This document shows, in pieces, positions 61,678 to 64,000 of a stretch of DNA of 64,000 bases. The DNA comes from Edolisoma coerulescens (Eukaryota > Chordata > Aves > Passeriformes > Campephagidae). Each line of letters opens with the position of its first letter. The stretch's first letter is position 1. The DNA is taken from assembly GCA_013397115.1 (NCBI GenBank), contig VWZW01001321.1, positions 868,001 to 932,000 of the forward strand. Direction: 5' to 3'. The position numbers and the translations under genes were made by a program. The notes below the pieces were generated by a model that was not told the DNA's origin, searched no databases, and saw nothing but the letters and a program-made list of their open reading frames with translations.

Positions 61678-62045
61678 GTCCTTTACACAGAAATGTTAAG
61701 CTCTCTACCATCAGCAAACTTTGGTCCTCAGCTTTTTTCCTCTCCTTTTTACCCATCTCATCAGGAAAATTATCCCTCTCCTACAACTGTATTTCTTGTG
61801 TGTTGATCAGGTTGTTATTCTCTTAAATTGGATGTTCTCAACCCTTGCCTTTTTATTTATTTGAAAGGCAAACTTCATTTCCAATTCCAACACAATAGTT
61901 CTACATCAAAACCCAGGGGAGCTGAGTGGGTAAGGAATAAAATACCAGATTCACTTTAGACATATATATTTTATAAAGAAATCACATAAAATAACCCTTG
62001 GTTTCACAGTCAGGATTTTTTTATATTCTCCTACATTTAGACTTG
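61678..62045. other. Short spacer, nothing recognised
   Basis: AT-rich sequence between the solo LTR and a CR1 3' end. Confidence 0.55.
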
Positions 62046-62184
62046 CTCCAGCCCTGGAGCTGTTCAAGGCCAGGTTCGAAGGGGCTCTAAACAACCTGAT
62101 CTAGTGAAAAGTGTCATTGCCCACAGCAAGGGAGTTGGAACTAGATGATCTTCAAGGTCTCTTCCAGCTCATGGTTCTATGATT
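62046..62184 (+). mobile_element. CR1 3' end on the plus strand
   Basis: CTCCAGCCCTGGAGCTGTTC, AAGGCCAGGTTCGAAGGGGC, AACCTGATCTAGTGAAAAG, GGAGTTGGAACTAGATGATC and AAGGTCTCTTCCAGC, then GGTTCTATGATT, follow the CR1 3' untranslated region and terminal repeat in order. Only the last 140 bp or so are present. Confidence 0.88.
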
Positions 62185-63003
62185 TGACTCACAGCAAATC
62201 GATAGATGGATCCAGGACTTAAGAGTTTGGTAATTAAATTAACTTCCCTGCAATTTTCTGTATGCAAAAATAGATTACCTGGTGATGCAGAGATTCTTAC
62301 AAATGATAGTCCAGCCATCAGCATCACCAGAAAAGTCAGACACCTTTCCTTGTATTAAGTTTCATAATAGGAAATGATCTAAAAACCTCTAAAAGATGCT
62401 GCTGAAGAAATTGCTCCCAAGCCTGATCAGAGCTGAGGAGGTGGGGTTTATCATAAATCAGATGAGGTCTGAAAGGCACACATGAGCAAAGCTCAGGCAC
62501 AAAAGCAGACTTAAAAAGCAGTTTTCTCAATCCCAAGTAACTGAACTACATCTTCCTCTACTCGGTTGTGAACCAGAATTGAATTTGGCGATTGACTCCC
62601 AGACTGAGCCTGCATAACTGAAAGGACAACTTTATCCAAGATCTGAATTTATAAAGGGCGATTAAAAGAATGACCTGGATAGTTTCTTGAGTAATTTTTT
62701 TCATCAAAATGATTTCACAGAAAGCCCACAGCACCAAAGGTATTATGTGGCCGTGCATGCATGTGCAATACCATTTGTATTATTTTCTCCTACAGCCAGT
62801 GATTATGTATGTCTCTCAGAGGCTGCTCCTGCATGTAACACTGTGAAAAACAGAGCAGAAATCATTTTTAAAATACACAGGCACTGCTTATACTCTTTTC
62901 TTACTCTTATTGCCTCTTATTGCCTCTTCTTGGAAATATCAATCCTCTACTAAAAAAAAAAAGATTTTATTGTTCCTTGTTGGTTTGTAGGGGGTTTGTT
63001 GTC
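62185..63003. other. Non-coding stretch, no gene recognised
   Basis: AT-rich. Small 10-bp tandem repeat of TTATTGCCTC type near 62906-62929. Frames under 90 codons. Confidence 0.55.
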
Positions 63004-63074
63004 TTGTTTTGTTTTGTTTTGTGTTTTGGTTTGGTTTGGTTTGGTTTGGTTTGGTTTGGTTTGGTTTGTTTTTT
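63004..63074. repeat. G/T-only pentanucleotide tract, GTTTT then GGTTT
   Basis: (GTTTT)n passes into about eight (GGTTT) units. The plus strand is made of G and T only, the mirror of the A/C tracts near 54811. Confidence 0.95.
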
Positions 63075-64000
63075 AAGGTTGTATACCAAAGGCCCCTTTC
63101 TTGTATTATGTTCTTATCCACTAGGGATTTACATGAGAAAGAAATGTTTTCATATTACTGGCTATGGGACCTAAATGTCCTGTGAACTTCATCTTGATCT
63201 AAATTAAAATAGCACTACTGTTCAATGAATTTTATTAAATTGGGTGGAGTTGTTTTTTAATTTATAGTCTTTTAATTGAGATCAAACTATGACCATGATT
63301 TTTATAAAATGGTAAGTGAATTAGAGGAACCAGTTTAAGATGTTTCTAGAAGGTCAGCATTACAGAAATTCATGAGCAGACCATGCTTCTTCCCTGTCCT
63401 CTCTCTAAAAATGAGAGGCTTTGGAGTATCTTAAGTTGTTAAGTCAAAATAATGAATAATTTCTCAAATACGATTTTTTAAAATGTTGGCGACTTTATCT
63501 ATCTGCCTTTGACAACACATCAATCATGAGAAATACCTGGATCTCATAAATAACAGTTGGTCAGTATAAAAAAGGGTCTGCAGTTTAAGGTGCTTTGATG
63601 TTATTTCATTTTATATGCTTTGATTTGATTCATAAAGTGGTAGTTAGGAATTCTTTGTAGTATTCCTTAGCTCAACTATATTTCCAGATGCTTTCCCTCC
63701 ACTGTAGTTCTGATTATATCTTGGGAACAGTCCTTCTCGATTAGAGGGTGCCAGTTTTAAACATCCATTTTTCAGGCTTAGTTTGCTGTTCAGGTTCTGG
63801 TCTGTTGCCTTCTGGGCTGTGACAAGAATTGGTCTCAAAAAAAATCATTCTCAAAAAGACTCTCTTTCCTCTTGTTTTTTCTGCCTAAAGTATTTTATTG
63901 GGCAATATCAGCCACACATCAGTTTTTGAATTATTAGACTTCAGAGAGATTTACCAAACAAAGGATTGATCTTTAAAAGCTTGATTTTTACACTTGCAAA
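63075..64000. other. Non-coding stretch to the window end
   Basis: AT-rich, open frames under 70 codons, no repeat or exon recognised. Confidence 0.6.

Noticed and set aside
62068..62085. CCAGGTTCGAAGGGGC resembling a tRNA B-box
   Set aside because: It lies in a CR1 3' untranslated region where the consensus has a similar GGCCAGGCTGGATGGGGC, and there is no A-box or cloverleaf around it.
1..64000. A new multi-gene or defence-like system
   Set aside because: No conserved protein domains outside CR1 ORF2 pieces, no gene cluster and no RNA gene could be supported on either strand.

Overview
The window looks like bird nuclear DNA, and it holds no protein-coding gene or RNA gene that I can recognise. 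The evidence for a bird is a set of CR1 (chicken repeat 1) non-LTR retrotransposon copies, from fairly fresh to very decayed. There are also LTRs of avian endogenous-retrovirus type and a few relics of older amniote repeats. The background is AT-rich, open reading frames are short, and nothing resembles bacterial operons or promoters. This is either intergenic sequence (a gene desert) or part of a very long intron.

Layout. 1-4310: no recognised element. 4311-5610: CR1 copy on the minus strand. 6831-7680: LTR on the minus strand with provisional limits. 7681-17996: mostly unrecognised, with GC-richer patches at 8390-9030 and 10880-11300, a CR1 tail at 15726-15798 and a weak exon-like patch near 17700. 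17997-18699: a relatively CpG-rich LTR on the plus strand, followed by an unexplained GC-richer segment. 18991-28487: AT-rich, with one LTR fragment at 25962-26095. 28488-29135: the longest open frame in the window (215 codons, minus strand), unidentified. 29588-29748: a MIR/CORE-SINE-like relic. 31030-31640: an unidentified GC-richer island. 33554-34669: a second CR1 copy. 42205-46328: a CR1 cluster, including the longest copy (about 2.07 kb). 52518-52655: an LTR fragment. 54811-55386: A/C-rich low-complexity tracts. 56687-57714: a CR1 copy closely related to the one at 44256-46328. 61086-61677: an apparently complete solo LTR. 62046-62184: a CR1 3' end on the plus strand.

No genes act together here. 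The CR1 open frames are broken pieces of ORF2 (reverse transcriptase and the region after it), and the LTRs lack recognisable internal proviral genes. The best observation concerns the two CR1 copies 12.5 kb apart. They are nearly identical over about 612 bp (one difference) but differ at roughly 13% of sites immediately to one side, within the same coding region. They also share a nonsense codon and a frame break. This pattern suggests gene conversion, or a chimeric or defective source element. I found no convincing evidence of a new biological system.
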